Shown in pieces: positions 1 to 10,037 of a stretch of DNA of 64,000 nt (position 1 is the first letter of the stretch; the number at the start of each line of letters is the position of its first letter). The DNA is taken from assembly GCF_014269225.2 (NCBI RefSeq), contig NZ_CP077097.1, forward strand, positions 3,979,001 to 4,043,000. Direction: 5' to 3'. Position numbers and translations under genes: made by a program. The notes below the pieces were generated by a model. The model did no database searches. It was given only the letters and a program-made list of their open reading frames with translations, and was not told where the DNA came from. This DNA comes from Pseudomonas anuradhapurensis. Lineage in GTDB: Bacteria > Pseudomonadota > Gammaproteobacteria > Pseudomonadales > Pseudomonadaceae.

Positions 1-661
1 CACGGAAGCACTTGGCGATCTGGTAGTAGCGGTCGAAGCCGGCGACCATCAGCAGCTGCTTGAACAGCTGCGGCGACTGCGGCAGGGCGAAGAAGCTGCC
101 GGCGTGGGTACGGCTTGGCACCAGGTAGTCACGCGCGCCTTCCGGGGTGGCCCGGGTCAGGATCGGCGTCTCGACATCGAGGAAGCCGTTTTCGTCGAGG
201 AAGCGACGGATGCTGCTGGTGATGCGCGAACGCAGGCGCAGCTTGTCGGCCATTTCCGGGCGACGCAGGTCGATGAAGCGATAACGCAGGCGGGTTTCCT
301 CGCCGACGTCGGAGTATTCGTTGAGCGGGAACGGCGGGGTTTCCGCTTCGTTGAGCACGTTCAGCTGGTAGCCGAGAATCTCGATGGCACCGGACGCCAT
401 GTTGGCATTCACCGCACCCTCAGGGCGCTTGCGCACCTTGCCGGTGATCTGCACGACGTACTCGCTGCGCACGCGGTCGGCAGCGGCGAAGGTTTCGGCG
501 CGATCCGGGTCGAACACGACCTGGGCCATGCCTTCGCGGTCACGGATGTCGAGGAAGATCACCCCGCCGTGGTCGCGGCGACGATGGACCCAGCCGCAAA
601 GGGTGACTTCCTGGCCGTCCAGGCTCTCGTTCAGTTGGCCGCAATAATGGCTGCGCATCAT
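1..661 (-). CDS. aspS: Aspartyl-tRNA synthetase, N-terminal part (cut by window edge)
   Basis: This is the first ~220 residues of a class II aminoacyl-tRNA synthetase that charges tRNA-Asp in the cytoplasm. The reverse-strand reading starts [13 protein letters not shown] and continues with the OB-fold anticodon-binding segment ([20 protein letters not shown]), then the start of the catalytic domain including the [10 protein letters not shown] region. Two adjacent ATG codons lie at 659-661 and 656-658; the upstream one is chosen. The C-terminal catalytic motifs 2 and 3 lie outside the window. The next gene in the same direction upstream is an FmdB-type zinc ribbon gene. Confidence 0.95.
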   Translation of the reverse strand, partial: MMRSHYCGQLNESLDGQEVTLCGWVHRRRDHGGVIFLDIRDREGMAQVVFDPDRAETFAAADRVRSEYVVQITGKVRKRPEGAVNANMASGAIEILGYQLNVLNEAETPPFPLNEYSDVGEETRLRYRFIDLRRPEMADKLRLRSRITSSIRRFLDENGFLDVETPILTRATPEGARDYLVPSRTHAGSFFALPQSPQLFKQLLMVAGFDRYYQIAKCFR

Positions 662-754
662 GATGGTGGTTTCGCTTCTCGTGATTCGTGTATTCGGTGG
701 AGGCCTTGGCCGCCCGGAGGGCTAATACTGCAAGACCCGGTCACAGCATTCAAC

Positions 755-976
755 TCAGTCGGCCTTGTCGCCGCCTGCCAGATTCTTTTTCGCCCCGGTC
801 TTGAAGTCGGTTTCGTACCAACCATTACCGCTCAGGCGGAAGCCTGGCACCGACAGCAGCTTCTTCAGCGCCGGCGCCTGGCAGGCCGGGCAATCGGTCA
901 GCGGCGCGGCGCTGATCTTCTGCAGTACTTCCATGCGGTGCTCGCAGGATGCACATTGATAGTCATAAAGGGGCAT
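755..976 (-). CDS. FmdB-family zinc-ribbon protein
   Basis: A 73-residue protein beginning MPLYDYQC with two CxxC pairs (CASC near residue 9 and CPAC near residue 30), the layout of the small FmdB/CxxC_CxxC_SSSS regulatory-type zinc ribbons. The tail is basic and polar. It lies just upstream of aspS in the same direction with a gap of about 90 bp, a common pairing in Pseudomonas, so cotranscription is likely. The molecular role of this family is not established; zinc binding is inferred from the four cysteines. Confidence 0.85.
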   Translation of the reverse strand: MPLYDYQCASCEHRMEVLQKISAAPLTDCPACQAPALKKLLSVPGFRLSGNGWYETDFKTGAKKNLAGGDKAD

Positions 977-1068
977 GGGTGTCTCTCGTCAACCATAACG
1001 CTGGCTGCCGGGGCAGCAAAAAGCGGGATTATATATGGTTAGCAAGCACTGCGCAGCCCGCCCGGCGA

Positions 1069-1398
1069 TCAGCGCGTGCTTGGTGGGTCCTGCAGCCAGG
1101 CGACGCAGATCACCCGGATCAACCCGCTGAAATTGCGCACCCCACCCTGGCGCAGGTGCACTTCGCGGTCGACGTAGGACAGCACGGCGCTGACCGAACA
1201 GCGGTTGGCCGCAGCGATGCGTTCGAGGATACCCCAGTAGACGGCTTCCAGGCGCAGGCACGTGGAAAAACCGTTGAGCCTGACCGAACGCGACACCGGC
1301 TGGGTCTGCTGCATGTCGAAATCCGCCTTGAACGGATCGATGCACTGTTTACCGGGCCAGCACCCCTGGCCAGCCACACGCTTGCTCGCTTGCATCAT
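1069..1398 (-). CDS. Ribbon-helix-helix domain protein
   Basis: A 109-residue protein. The ATG at 1396-1398 is chosen because GAGGAGA lies about 10 bases upstream; a longer open frame extends into REP sequence and is rejected. The C-terminal part (RSVRLNGFSTCLRLE, then a WGILERIAAANRCS helix and a FSGLIRVICVAWLQ helix) fits the RHH_4 ribbon-helix-helix family, small putative DNA-binding proteins. It is followed in the same direction by the FmdB gene about 90 bp later. Target and function are unknown. Confidence 0.75.
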   Translation of the reverse strand: MMQASKRVAGQGCWPGKQCIDPFKADFDMQQTQPVSRSVRLNGFSTCLRLEAVYWGILERIAAANRCSVSAVLSYVDREVHLRQGGVRNFSGLIRVICVAWLQDPPSTR

Positions 1399-1510
1399 GC
1401 GCCACTTCTCCTCGTCACAGGTAGCAGGTGGCCTATGAAGCGCTGACGAGCGCGGTGAGAGCAGCGGCAAAATGTTCCTGATCAGAATCCACGGCGGATG
1501 TGCGCCAGGC

Positions 1511-1620
1511 AGGAGCGGCCTGGCGTCGCGATGGGCTGCGCAGCAGCCCGGCGATTGGTGCACTTACGCTGAACCTTGGGGCTGCTGCGCAGCCCATCGC
1601 GACGCAAGGCCGCTCCTACA
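1511..1620. repeat. REP pair (inverted repeat, TAGGAGCGGC type)
   Basis: Two arms of about 40 bases in inverted orientation. The left arm starts AGGAGCGGCCTGGCGTCGCG and the right arm ends CGCGACGCAAGGCCGCTCCT, with GGGCTGCGCAGCAGCCC stems next to a short loop. It lies between the 3' end of dps and the RHH gene. This is the standard Pseudomonas REP doublet layout and may form a strong hairpin in RNA. Confidence 0.9.
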
Positions 1621-1633
1621 GACAGACTGGCGA

Positions 1634-2107
1634 TTACTGGCCGTCGAGCAGCACTCGCAACATCCAGGCGGTCTTCTCATGCACCTGCATGCGCTGGGTC
1701 AGCAGGTCGGCGGTCGGTTCGTCACTGACCTTGTCCACCACCGGGAAGATGCTGCGCGCGGTACGCACCACAGCCTCCTGGCCCTGCACCAGCTGACGGA
1801 TCATCTCGTCTGCAGGCGGTACCCCTTCCTCCTCCTTGATCGAGGAGTGCCGCGCATAGAAGGCATAGGACCCCGGCGCCGGGAAGCCCAGGGCGCGAAT
1901 GCGCTCGGCGATCGAGTCGACCGCCAGCGCCAGCTCGTTGTACTGCTCTTCGAACATCAGGTGCAGGGTGCGGAACGACGGGCCGGTGACGTTCCAATGG
2001 AAGTTATGGGTTTTCAGATACAGCACATAGGTATCCGACAACAGGCGGGACAGCCCATCGACGATGGACTTGCGATCTTCTTCACTGATACCGATATCGA
2101 TTGCCAT
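1634..2107 (-). CDS. dps: Dps-type ferritin-like DNA starvation protein
   Basis: A 157-residue Dps protein that stores iron at a ferroxidase centre between subunits and protects DNA during starvation and peroxide stress. The start [11 protein letters not shown] is chosen at 2105-2107 with AAAGGGGAA directly upstream; the longer frame is rejected. Family residues are visible: the [18 protein letters not shown] segment and the following [22 protein letters not shown] helix supply the His, Asp and Glu iron ligands. The gene is monocistronic by spacing, followed by a REP pair. Confidence 0.93.
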   Translation of the reverse strand: MAIDIGISEEDRKSIVDGLSRLLSDTYVLYLKTHNFHWNVTGPSFRTLHLMFEEQYNELALAVDSIAERIRALGFPAPGSYAFYARHSSIKEEEGVPPADEMIRQLVQGQEAVVRTARSIFPVVDKVSDEPTADLLTQRMQVHEKTAWMLRVLLDGQ

Positions 2108-2371
2108 GAAGTTCCCCTTTCCATAAGGCTTGAGACTCAAGCGGGTGCCGACCACTTTAGCAACACTTGACGCAGGGTGCATGCGACATGGCGCAGCACA
2201 GCGCCTGGCAGCCTGTGGTTTGAGTAGCCTGCGGCTTTACTGTTAAATAGGCAGCGTGCCACCCGTGCGGACTGTCATTGCCGGGTGCATAGGCCGGCCT
2301 GTCACGTGTTCGCGCTCTACACCTCATGCGCACCGCGCCGCCGGCTCTTCCTGTGACCAGCCTTATCAACT

Positions 2372-2977
2372 GTGAGCCAACCCATGTTCAAGATCGTCCA
2401 TCTGGTGACGGGCGTGGCAGCCTTGCTGCTATCGCTCATACCCAGCCTGAAAACCGATGCAACTCCCTTCCTGCAGCAACCCGATGCGGTCTACCTGGCC
2501 CTGCTCGGCCTGCTCAACCTGATCCTGGCCCCGGTGCTGCCGCTGTACTATCGCGGCGCCCGCCAGCAGTTGCAGCACCTGGCTTGCGCGCTGCTGGTGG
2601 TGGCGGTGGTAGTGCAGACCCTGACCCTGCTGGCCCGCCCGGAAATGGGCAACCTCGCCGCACTGGTCTGCGCCGCCCTGGCCGTGGCCGCACACCTGGC
2701 CGCAGGCCTGGCCCGCAGCCCGCGCAAGGCACGCGCCAGCCAGCCCGCCACGCAGGACTCCGGCAACCGTGATACCGGTACCGTCAAGTGGTTCAACACG
2801 TCCAAAGGCTTCGGCTTCATTTCCCGCGATTCGGGCGATGATATCTTCGTGCACTTTCGCGCCATTCGCGGCGAAGGCCACCGCATCCTGGTCGAGGGCC
2901 AGCGCGTGGAGTTTTCGGTGATGCACCGCGACAAGGGCCTGCAGGCCGAAGACGTGGTCGCTGTGACCCGCCGCTGA
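2372..2977 (+). CDS. Membrane protein fused to a C-terminal cold-shock domain
   Basis: A 201-residue protein with a hydrophobic N-terminal half (about four membrane segments between residues 5 and 115) and a C-terminal cold-shock domain from about residue 132. The domain has the nucleic-acid-binding motifs GTVKWFN, KGFGFI and DIFVHF (RNP1/RNP2-like), as in CspA. The frame opens with GTG at 2372; an ATG at 2384 (MFKIVH) is an equally possible start because neither has a strong ribosome site. The domain would face the cytoplasm and bind single-stranded RNA or DNA near the membrane. The role is inferred from the domains only. Confidence 0.85.
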   Translation: MSQPMFKIVHLVTGVAALLLSLIPSLKTDATPFLQQPDAVYLALLGLLNLILAPVLPLYYRGARQQLQHLACALLVVAVVVQTLTLLARPEMGNLAALVCAALAVAAHLAAGLARSPRKARASQPATQDSGNRDTGTVKWFNTSKGFGFISRDSGDDIFVHFRAIRGEGHRILVEGQRVEFSVMHRDKGLQAEDVVAVTRR

Positions 2978-2994
2978 TCATCTGCAACGGCTAT

Positions 2995-3026
2995 CCCTGC
3001 AAGGCGGGCTCGCCGGCCTTGCAGGG
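2995..3026. terminator. Hairpin after the cold-shock gene
   Basis: Perfect stem CCCTGCAAGGC/GCCTTGCAGGG with a short loop, 17 bases after the stop of the cold-shock gene and ahead of convergent slyX. There is no U tract, so it may be a REP-like hairpin rather than a strict intrinsic terminator. Confidence 0.55.
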
Positions 3027-3052
3027 CTGCTGCTCATCCAGCCGTATCGGCT

Positions 3053-3259
3053 TCAATAATGAGGCGGCGGCGCCTCTTCCCCTTCGTTGCCGTACTGGCC
3101 GACCATCTCTTCGTAACGCTTGATCAGCTCGGCCATCTGCAATTGCAGGCGCTCGATCACCCGTGCCTGCTCGACCACAACGTCATTCAGCGCCTGGATG
3201 GCGTCATCCTGGAACGCCTGGCGGGTTTCCAGCTCGACCACTCGCATTTCCAACGACAT
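3053..3259 (-). CDS. slyX: SlyX-family protein
   Basis: A 68-residue, highly charged protein that is nearly all heptad-like coiled coil, from [16 protein letters not shown] to the KRYEEMVGQ region, ending in a proline-histidine tail (PPPHY) as in SlyX proteins. The function of SlyX is not known. It begins one base after the stop of the upstream HIT gene, so the two are clearly one operon. Confidence 0.88.
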   Translation of the reverse strand: MSLEMRVVELETRQAFQDDAIQALNDVVVEQARVIERLQLQMAELIKRYEEMVGQYGNEGEEAPPPHY

Positions 3260-3260
3260 A

Positions 3261-3680
3261 TCAGGCCTCTAGGTAACCTTCGAGTTTCAATTCACCCAGG
3301 CGCTGGCGTATGGCTTGCACCTGCTCGTCGCCATACGCCACTGCCGGGCACTTGCCCCACACCGGCGCAGGCCAGGCAGCGTCGTGGTGGTGACGCACGA
3401 TTACGTGCACATGCAGCTGACTGACCACATTGCCAAGGGCGGCAACGTTCATCTTGTCGGCGTTGTAGCTGGCCTTCAGCGCCCCAGCCAGGTAGCTGGC
3501 TTCCTGCCACAACTGCTGCTGGTCCGCCGCATCCAGTTCGAACACCTCACGGATACCAGCACGCCGGGGCACCAGGATGAACCAGGGGTAGTTGGCATCG
3601 CTGCTCAGCAGCAACTGACACAGCGGAAAATTTCCCAGCACCAGGCAATCCTGCTGCAAACGCGAATCGAGGACGAACAC
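3261..3680 (-). CDS. HIT-family hydrolase-like protein
   Basis: A 139-residue histidine-triad protein, a family that hydrolyses or transfers nucleoside phosphates. The triad is visible as [17 protein letters not shown] near residue 95, and the substrate-binding segment [10 protein letters not shown] is present near residue 30. The start is the GTG at 3678-3680, because AAGGAG stands 8 bases upstream and the reading then begins (M)[10 protein letters not shown]; an upstream in-frame ATG would add nine residues without a ribosome site. It is operonic with slyX. Confidence 0.88.
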   Translation of the reverse strand: MFVLDSRLQQDCLVLGNFPLCQLLLSSDANYPWFILVPRRAGIREVFELDAADQQQLWQEASYLAGALKASYNADKMNVAALGNVVSQLHVHVIVRHHHDAAWPAPVWGKCPAVAYGDEQVQAIRQRLGELKLEGYLEA

Positions 3681-4358
3681 GGCATATCTCCTTGAGGCAG
3701 AACCCACCCGCTACACGCGGAATACAGGGCAGCAAGGATACCTTGCACGTTCCCGGTAACACAGCGCTACTTTTCGCACCAAAATGAGGCCTGCTGCGCC
3801 TCACTCACCACCCATAAATGACTCTGGTTGAACTAGTTGCGGTAACACATTGACTTTCATGGCAGCTTTTTTGATTCGAATGATTATCGGCTGCGATAGC
3901 ATCACAACCCGCTTCGCCCCGTGTTTACGGTACCTTCCGACCTCCGGTAGCAGATTTTGTGAAAATTTCATGAAGTGTTGCGTATTTTGAGCACGCTTGT
4001 TGCATTCCCTCCACGCCAAGTCGGCACGACATCTGCTACGGCAGCTGTACGCGACAAATGACAACAGCGGCATTGGTTACCAGGGAGTTTGCCGCGCCTG
4101 CCTGCATGTACAAATGCAAGGCGGCGACGGAAACAACGCTGGCGTTGTACGACCCTTTACCGGGGCGTGATTTGCGACATGGAAACACCTGTAAGCGACA
4201 TGGCAAAAAAGTTCCGTAAAGGATGCATATAGCCATATCGCCAACAACAGTCAGCGTGCTATACATTTTCGCCGACATAACAAGAAAGAGCTGCACCATA
4301 TAACTAAAACAGATGGCCGCAGCGGTACTCTTCCTAAAAACCAAAGGAGCAAATCACG
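3681..4358. other. Long intergenic region upstream of the OprD-type porin
   Basis: Nearly 680 bases, clearly more AT-rich than its surroundings, with no convincing gene; the short frames present look like chance. It holds the control region of the porin: GCGACA (TGTCGC on the other strand) repeats, at least one A/T-rich promoter-like stretch near 4230-4270, and AAAGGAG at 4343-4349 for the porin start. Confidence 0.7.
4174..4203. promoter_or_regulatory. Two TGTCGC direct repeats at 21-bp period (possible ArgR site)
   Basis: GCGACATGG occurs at 4174-4182 and again at 4195-4203, a period of 21 bp (two helix turns). On the minus strand each is CCATGTCGC. The known Pseudomonas ArgR half-site is TGTCGC in direct repeats with this period, and ArgR controls oprD in P. 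aeruginosa. The downstream AA of the published consensus is not well matched, and a third GCGACA is at 4051-4056, so this is inference. Confidence 0.45.
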
Positions 4359-5663
4359 ATGCGCGTGATGAAGTGGAGCATGATCGCCCTGGCCGTTGCG
4401 GCAGGCACCTCGCAGTTGGCTTTGGCCTCTTCCCAGGACGAGTCCAAAGGCTTCATCGAAGACAGTACGCTGAACCTGAAGACCCGCGCCATGTACATGA
4501 ACCGCGACTTCAAGCACGGCGCAGGCAACATCGCCGACCCAAGCAAATCCAGCGGTTTCAAGAGCGGCCACCGCGAAGATAGCGGCGCCTCGCTGCTGGG
4601 CGTCTTCGAATCCGGTTACACCCAGGGCACCATCGGTGTCGGCCTCGACGTGATGGCCATGGGCAGCGTCAAGTTCGATGGCGGCAAGGGCACCTCAGGC
4701 AACGGCCTGTTCCGCACCGACAGCGACGGCCACCCGGAAGATTCGCAGGGCAAAGGCGGCGCAGCCGTCAAGTTCCGCCTGTCCGACACCACCCTGAAGT
4801 ACGGCCGCCAGTTCGTGGCCAGCCCGGTCTTCGCAACCGACGACAGCCGCCTGCTGCCAGAAGTGGCTGAAGGTACCTTGATCACCAGCAAGGAAATCAA
4901 AGGCCTCGAGCTGACCGCAGGTCGCTTCACCGCGCTGAGCTCGCAGACCGGCATGGGCAAGGACAGCATCAACGGCCCGCACTCGCCAGGCCTGACTTCG
5001 GCCAACATTGCTGGCGCGACCTACTCGTTCACCGACAACTTCATCGGCACCTTGGCAGCCTCTGACGTTGATGACTACTTCAAGAAGCAGTACATCAACC
5101 TCAACTACAACCTGCCGATCGATGACAGCCAGGCGCTGAACTTCGACTTCAACGGCTACCGCTCCAAAGACCAGGGCCAGGCCCTGTACGGCGAGCTGGA
5201 CAACAAACTCTGGAGCCTGGCAGCTGCCTACAGCCTCGGCGGCCACAAATTCACCCTGGCCTATCAGCGCTCCAGCGGTGATACCGGCTACCTGTACGGC
5301 GTCGATGGTAACGGCACCATCTTCGTGTCCAACTCCATCCAGATCTCCGACTTCGTCGGCCGTGAAGAAAAATCCTGGCAGGCCCGTTACGACCTGAACA
5401 TGGCTTCCTACGGCGTGCCTGGCCTGAGCTTCATGACTCGCTATGTCTACGGTGACAACATCGAGACCCTGGCGAACACCGAAGGCAAGGAACACGAACT
5501 GAACGTCGAGTCCAAGTACGTGATCCAGGAAGGCCCAGCCAAGGACCTGTCGTTCCGCGTACGCTATGCCGTGTACCGCGCCAACGATGCGTACGAAGCC
5601 GAGTACGCTAAAGACAACAACGACCTGCGCCTGATCGTGGAATACCCGCTGAGCATCCTGTAA
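4359..5663 (+). CDS. oprD: OprD-family outer membrane porin
   Basis: A 434-residue precursor with a cleavable signal peptide ([19 protein letters not shown]...ALA) and the repeating aromatic and glycine pattern of an 18-strand beta-barrel. Family landmarks are the N-terminal [21 protein letters not shown], the conserved KYGRQF segment, and the C-terminal strand [16 protein letters not shown]. OprD porins let basic amino acids, small peptides and related carboxylates across the outer membrane. AAAGGAG lies about 10 bases before the ATG. Position next to proS matches oprD of P. putida and P. aeruginosa, but substrate specificity among OprD paralogues cannot be read directly. Confidence 0.9.
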   Translation: MRVMKWSMIALAVAAGTSQLALASSQDESKGFIEDSTLNLKTRAMYMNRDFKHGAGNIADPSKSSGFKSGHREDSGASLLGVFESGYTQGTIGVGLDVMAMGSVKFDGGKGTSGNGLFRTDSDGHPEDSQGKGGAAVKFRLSDTTLKYGRQFVASPVFATDDSRLLPEVAEGTLITSKEIKGLELTAGRFTALSSQTGMGKDSINGPHSPGLTSANIAGATYSFTDNFIGTLAASDVDDYFKKQYINLNYNLPIDDSQALNFDFNGYRSKDQGQALYGELDNKLWSLAAAYSLGGHKFTLAYQRSSGDTGYLYGVDGNGTIFVSNSIQISDFVGREEKSWQARYDLNMASYGVPGLSFMTRYVYGDNIETLANTEGKEHELNVESKYVIQEGPAKDLSFRVRYAVYRANDAYEAEYAKDNNDLRLIVEYPLSIL

Positions 5664-5689
5664 GCCTGGCTTGCAGTGCCCCGCACCTG

Positions 5690-5719
5690 AAAAAGCCCGG
5701 CGATCACGCCGGGCTTTTT
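5690..5719 (+). terminator. Intrinsic terminator after oprD
   Basis: AAAAAGCCCGGCG, loop ATCA, CGCCGGGCTTTTT: a 12-bp GC-rich stem with A and T tracts, about 27 bases after the porin stop. Confidence 0.92.
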
Positions 5720-5823
5720 CTTGGCTGACAAGCGTCACGCCCTGGGGCATCCTGTACGCCTTCGTTTCGCCCCCGTACAATGCGGGGTCATTTCAATGTC
5801 TTAGGCAATCGACACGGCTCACC

Positions 5824-7539
5824 ATGCGCACCAGTCAATATTTGCTCGCCACCCAGAAAGAAACCCCTGCCGACGCAGTGGTCATCAGCCATCAGCTCAT
5901 GCTGCGTGCCGGCATGATCCGCAAACTGGCCTCCGGCCTGTACACCTGGCTGCCGATGGGCTTGCGGGTGATGCGCAAGGTCGAGGCCGTGGTGCGTGAG
6001 GAAATGAACGCCGCCGGCGCCCTGGAAGTGCTGATGCCCAGCATCCAGCCCGCCGAACTGTGGCAGGAATCCGGCCGCTGGGAACAGTACGGCCCCGAGC
6101 TGCTGCGCCTGAAGGACCGCCACCAGCGCGACTTCTGCGTCGGCCCGACCCACGAAGAAGTCATCACCGACCTGGCCCGCAACGAGCTGTCCAGCTATAA
6201 ACAGCTGCCGCTCAACATGTACCAGATCCAGACCAAGTTCCGTGACGAGATCCGCCCGCGCTTCGGCCTGATGCGCGGCCGTGAATTCATCATGAAGGAC
6301 GCCTACTCGTTCCATGCCGACCAGGCTTCCCTGCAGGAAACCTACGACCGCATGCACCAGGCATACACCAACATCTTCACCCGCCTGGGCCTGGACTTCC
6401 GCCCAGTGCAGGCCGACACCGGCTCCATCGGTGGCAGCTACTCGCACGAGTTCCACGTGCTGGCCGAGTCCGGCGAAGACGACGTGATATTCAGCGACAG
6501 CTCTGACTACGCCGCCAACATCGAGAAGGCCGAGGCCATCCCGCGGGAAACCGTGCGCCCTGCGCCTACCGAGGAGCTGCGCCTGGTCGACACGCCGAAC
6601 GCCAAGACCATCGCCCAGCTGGTGGAAAACTTCGGCCTGCCGATCGAAAAAACCGTCAAGACCCTGATCGTGCATGGCGCGGAACAGGGCAAGCTGGTTG
6701 CGCTGATCGTGCGTGGCGACCACGAACTCAACGAAATCAAGGCAGCCAAGCTGGAACAGGTAGCCGACCCGCTGGTCATGGCCAGCGACGCCGAACTGCG
6801 CGAGGCGATTGGTGCCGGCGCCGGTTCGCTCGGCCCGTTGAACCTGCCGCTGGAAATCATCATCGACCGTTCGGTTGCCCTGATGAGCGACTTCGGCATC
6901 GGTGCCAACATCGACGACAAGCACTACTTCGGCGTGAACTGGGAGCGCGACCTGCCGGTGCCACAGGTTGCCGACCTGCGTAACGTGGTCGAAGGCGACC
7001 CGAGCCCGGACGGCCAGGGCACCCTGGTGATCAAGCGCGGCATCGAAGTGGGCCACATCTTCCAGCTGGGCACCAAGTACAGCGAGGCACTGAAGTGCCA
7101 GGTACTGGGCGAGAACGGCAAGCCGGTCACCCTGGCCATGGGCTGCTACGGTATCGGCGTGTCCCGCGTGGTTGCCGCTGCCATCGAGCAGAACCACGAC
7201 GACAAGGGCATCATCTGGAATGACGCCCTGGCCCCGTTCCAGATCGCCCTGGTACCGCTGCGCTACGAAACCGACGTGGTCCGCGAGGCGACCGACAAGC
7301 TGTATGCCGAGTTGACCGCCGCCGGTTACGAAGTGCTGCTGGACGACCGCGACAAGAAGACCAGCCCCGGCATCAAGTTTGCCGACATGGAGCTGATCGG
7401 CATCCCGCACCGCATCGTCGTCAGCGATCGCGGCCTGGCCGAAGGCAACCTGGAATACAAGCACCGCACCGAGCAGGACGCCCAGGCATTGCCGCTCGCC
7501 GAAGTGCTGACCTTCCTGCAGGCCCGCGTTCGCCGCTGA
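5824..7539 (+). CDS. proS: Prolyl-tRNA synthetase
   Basis: A 571-residue class II synthetase of the bacterial type with the inserted editing (INS) domain. The start [13 protein letters not shown] is chosen at 5824; the open frame upstream runs through the oprD terminator and is not coding. Motif 2 region ([27 protein letters not shown], from about residue 136), the editing domain at about 225-410, motif 3 ([13 protein letters not shown] near residue 440) and the C-terminal anticodon domain are all present. It charges tRNA-Pro in the cytoplasm and the editing domain removes misactivated alanine. Confidence 0.97.
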   Translation: MRTSQYLLATQKETPADAVVISHQLMLRAGMIRKLASGLYTWLPMGLRVMRKVEAVVREEMNAAGALEVLMPSIQPAELWQESGRWEQYGPELLRLKDRHQRDFCVGPTHEEVITDLARNELSSYKQLPLNMYQIQTKFRDEIRPRFGLMRGREFIMKDAYSFHADQASLQETYDRMHQAYTNIFTRLGLDFRPVQADTGSIGGSYSHEFHVLAESGEDDVIFSDSSDYAANIEKAEAIPRETVRPAPTEELRLVDTPNAKTIAQLVENFGLPIEKTVKTLIVHGAEQGKLVALIVRGDHELNEIKAAKLEQVADPLVMASDAELREAIGAGAGSLGPLNLPLEIIIDRSVALMSDFGIGANIDDKHYFGVNWERDLPVPQVADLRNVVEGDPSPDGQGTLVIKRGIEVGHIFQLGTKYSEALKCQVLGENGKPVTLAMGCYGIGVSRVVAAAIEQNHDDKGIIWNDALAPFQIALVPLRYETDVVREATDKLYAELTAAGYEVLLDDRDKKTSPGIKFADMELIGIPHRIVVSDRGLAEGNLEYKHRTEQDAQALPLAEVLTFLQARVRR

Positions 7540-7559
7540 TAACCAATGCACGAGTGATC

Positions 7560-8513
7560 ATGTACAAGCGAAGTACCTTTACCCTGGGGGGCGCCGCACT
7601 GTGCGGCGCCCTGCTCGTCAGCGGTTGCGCCAACCAGATGTCCCAGCGCAGCGACCATGAGGAGCGCGTCGAGCGCAAACTGCTCGAGCACACCCTGCAG
7701 ATCGATGTCGGCGAGCCGAAGGTGATGGAGCTTCCGCAACGCCGTGTGCGTGTGCATGAGCAGCAGCGCTTCGAAGTCACCGAGTTCGAAGTCACCCGCC
7801 GCTATGACCGCTATACGCCCTACCAGCCCTGGCGGGAGATCTACGAGATCCCGCTGGGGGCAGTGGCCGTGGTGGCGGGCGTCGGCGCCAACGTGGTCAA
7901 CGTCTTCGCCCTGGGCAACCTGCCGGACAGCATCACCCACGACTGGCTCAGCTATGGTGTGGACGGGCTCAACCCGTTCATGAACGTGCCGTCCAACGGC
8001 CGTGCCCAGCAGAACCTGGCCGGGATCAGCGAAGTGCAGAAGGGCAAGCGCGAGGAATCCACCAGCGTGCCGTGGAGCGAACGCCTGGTCGAAGTCAAGG
8101 CCGGCAGGATGACCCACGAGCTGACCACCGACAGGAATGGCGTGCTGCGCCTGAACCTGCTCGACAGCCCGTTCTCCGAGCAGAACCTCAACCACATCGG
8201 CACCCTGCACCTGCAGGTGGTCGACGAGGACAACGCGGTACGTGGCGATGCCAGCCTGCTGGTCAGCGCCACCCTGCGCAACAAGTTGCTCGAGGCCCAC
8301 GAATTGATCTTCGATGACCTTGAGGACGACGACGTCGGCCAATGGGTACACCGGGTCAAGCGCCTGTCCGAACTGGGCCTGGAAGAAGAAGCCAGTGAAA
8401 TGGAGCAGAGCCTGATCGAGCTGACTCGCAACGATCCGGAGCTGCAGCAGGAGTTTCTGCAGTCACTGACCAAGGCCACTGGCCGCCTGGTCGCTGACCC
8501 TGGCGCGCAATAA
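7560..8513 (+). CDS. Putative outer-membrane lipoprotein
   Basis: A 317-residue protein starting MYKRSTFTLGG with a type II signal peptide whose lipobox ends LVSGC (Cys near residue 23), so it is probably lipid-anchored; the residues after Cys (ANQ) do not signal inner-membrane retention. No enzyme domain is recognised. A hydrophobic GAVAVVAGVGANVVNVFALG segment lies near residue 100, and the C-terminal half is acidic. ATG at 7560 is preferred over an in-frame GTG at 7554. It follows proS by 20 bp and may be cotranscribed with it. Function is unknown. Confidence 0.8.
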   Translation: MYKRSTFTLGGAALCGALLVSGCANQMSQRSDHEERVERKLLEHTLQIDVGEPKVMELPQRRVRVHEQQRFEVTEFEVTRRYDRYTPYQPWREIYEIPLGAVAVVAGVGANVVNVFALGNLPDSITHDWLSYGVDGLNPFMNVPSNGRAQQNLAGISEVQKGKREESTSVPWSERLVEVKAGRMTHELTTDRNGVLRLNLLDSPFSEQNLNHIGTLHLQVVDEDNAVRGDASLLVSATLRNKLLEAHELIFDDLEDDDVGQWVHRVKRLSELGLEEEASEMEQSLIELTRNDPELQQEFLQSLTKATGRLVADPGAQ

Positions 8514-8534
8514 CCGGCATCACGCACTACCTGG

Positions 8535-8646
8535 TAGGAGCGGCCTTGTGTCGCGATGGGCTGCGAAGCAGCCCCGGCAATTCATGCATCAAGGCTGAAA
8601 TCATGGGGCTGCTTCGCAGCCCATCGCGACACAAGGCCGCTCCTAC
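8535..8646. repeat. REP pair between convergent genes
   Basis: Nearly perfect 41-base inverted arms, TAGGAGCGGCCTTGTGTCGC...GCGACACAAGGCCGCTCCTA, each with an internal GGGCTGC(G/T)AAGCAGCCC hairpin. It lies between the lipoprotein gene and convergent dinB and probably ends transcription from both sides. Confidence 0.92.
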
Positions 8647-8673
8647 AGGGGCCGCGTTAAATTGGCGGGCCAT

Positions 8674-9738
8674 TTATCGAGGCGGGAACAGCTCCAGCTG
8701 CTCATGCGCCCCGCGCAAATCGCGCAACCTCACCCCCACCCCCAGCAAGCGTACCGGCTTGCCCCCACGGGCAAACGCCTGCCCCAGCAATTGCCGATAA
8801 CTCTCCAGGTCCCGGCCTGCCCCGGCCTGCTCCAGGGTGGTCTGGCTGAAGTCATGGAACTTGACCTTGACGAAGGGTTTTTCCGGCCGGTAACTGCTGT
8901 CCATGCGGGCGATGCGCTCGTCCAGGCTGGCCAGCAGTTCGGGCAACCGAGCCAGGCAACTGGCCAAGTCCGGCAAGTCGGTGTCGTAGGTGTTTTCCAC
9001 GCTGACTGACTGGCGGCGGCTGTCATTGTGTACCGCACGCTCATCGATACCACGCGCCAGCCCCCACAAGCGCTCGCCAAAACTGCCGAACTCACGCACC
9101 AGCGCCAGCCGCGACCATTCGCGCAGCTCCAGGCAGGTGTCGATCCCCAGCCGCGTCAGCTTGTCTGCCGTCACCTTGCCCACCCCGTGCAACCTGGCCA
9201 CCGGCAAGGCCGCGACGAATGCTTCCACTTCGCCCGGGGTAATCACGAACAGCCCGTTGGGCTTGCGCCAGTCACTGGCGATCTTGGCCAGGAACTTGTT
9301 CGGCGCCACACCAGCCGAGACAGTGATATGCAGGGTGCGGGCGACGCGGCGACGAATATCCTCGGCGATGCGCGTGGCACTGCCCGAATACCACTGGCTG
9401 TCCGTCACATCCAGGTATGCCTCGTCCAGCGACAACGGTTCGATCAGCTCGGTGTAGTCACGGAAGATCGTGTGGATTTCCCGCGAGGCCTCACGGTAGG
9501 CCTCGAAGCGCGGCTTGACGATCAACAGGTCGGGGCACAGTTTCAGGGCATGCCGTGAGGACATGGCCGAACGCACACCATAGGCGCGCGCCTCATAGTT
9601 GCAAGTGGCAATCACCCCACGGTGATCCGGTGAGCCCCCTACTGCCATCGGCCGTCCGGCCAGGCGCGGGTCGTCACGCATTTCGATGGCGGCATAGAAG
9701 CAATCGCAGTCGACATGGATGATCTTGCGCAAGGACAT
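8674..9738 (-). CDS. dinB: DNA polymerase IV (translesion, Y family)
   Basis: A 354-residue Y-family polymerase. Catalytic carboxylates are visible in DCDCFYAAIE (Asp near residue 10) and SLDEAYLD (near residue 102), followed by the KFLAKIASDWRKPNG segment and helix-hairpin-helix motifs. The C-terminal EQLELFPPR is a typical beta-clamp binding motif. It copies past lesions during the SOS response. A perfect LexA-type box lies 16 bases upstream of the start. Confidence 0.95.
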   Translation of the reverse strand: MSLRKIIHVDCDCFYAAIEMRDDPRLAGRPMAVGGSPDHRGVIATCNYEARAYGVRSAMSSRHALKLCPDLLIVKPRFEAYREASREIHTIFRDYTELIEPLSLDEAYLDVTDSQWYSGSATRIAEDIRRRVARTLHITVSAGVAPNKFLAKIASDWRKPNGLFVITPGEVEAFVAALPVARLHGVGKVTADKLTRLGIDTCLELREWSRLALVREFGSFGERLWGLARGIDERAVHNDSRRQSVSVENTYDTDLPDLASCLARLPELLASLDERIARMDSSYRPEKPFVKVKFHDFSQTTLEQAGAGRDLESYRQLLGQAFARGGKPVRLLGVGVRLRDLRGAHEQLELFPPR

Positions 9739-9753
9739 GGATGACCGTCAGCA

Positions 9754-9769
9754 CTGTAAATTCATACAG
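9754..9769 (-). promoter_or_regulatory. LexA (SOS) box upstream of dinB
   Basis: CTGTAAATTCATACAG, a full CTGT-N8-ACAG match to the gamma-proteobacterial LexA operator, centred about 23 bases before the dinB ATG. Repression of dinB by LexA is inferred from the match and position. Confidence 0.85.
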
Positions 9770-9911
9770 ATAGTATCGCATGCGTACTGTTATGAAACAG
9801 CTCACCCGCGTCGGCACGCGATAATCGGCCTGAAAGCCCCGTCGTGCCTGAGCTGCACGCGACTGAAGACGCTAAGGGGTTGAACAAAAAAGGTTTTTCC
9901 GCAATATTTGC

Positions 9912-9939
9912 TTGACAATGGGAAGCAAATCCGTAGAAT
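9912..9939 (+). promoter_or_regulatory. Sigma-70 promoter of initiator tRNA copy 1
   Basis: TTGACA at 9912-9917, a 16-base spacer and TAGAAT at 9934-9939; the tRNA begins 13 bases later. Confidence 0.88.
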
Positions 9940-9952
9940 TCGATCTCACAGG

Positions 9953-10029
<77 letters not shown>

Positions 10030-10037
10030 GATTCGAG

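Noticed and set aside
5788..7551. 587-codon open frame opposite proS
   Set aside because: Antisense shadow of proS with the same shadow-type composition.
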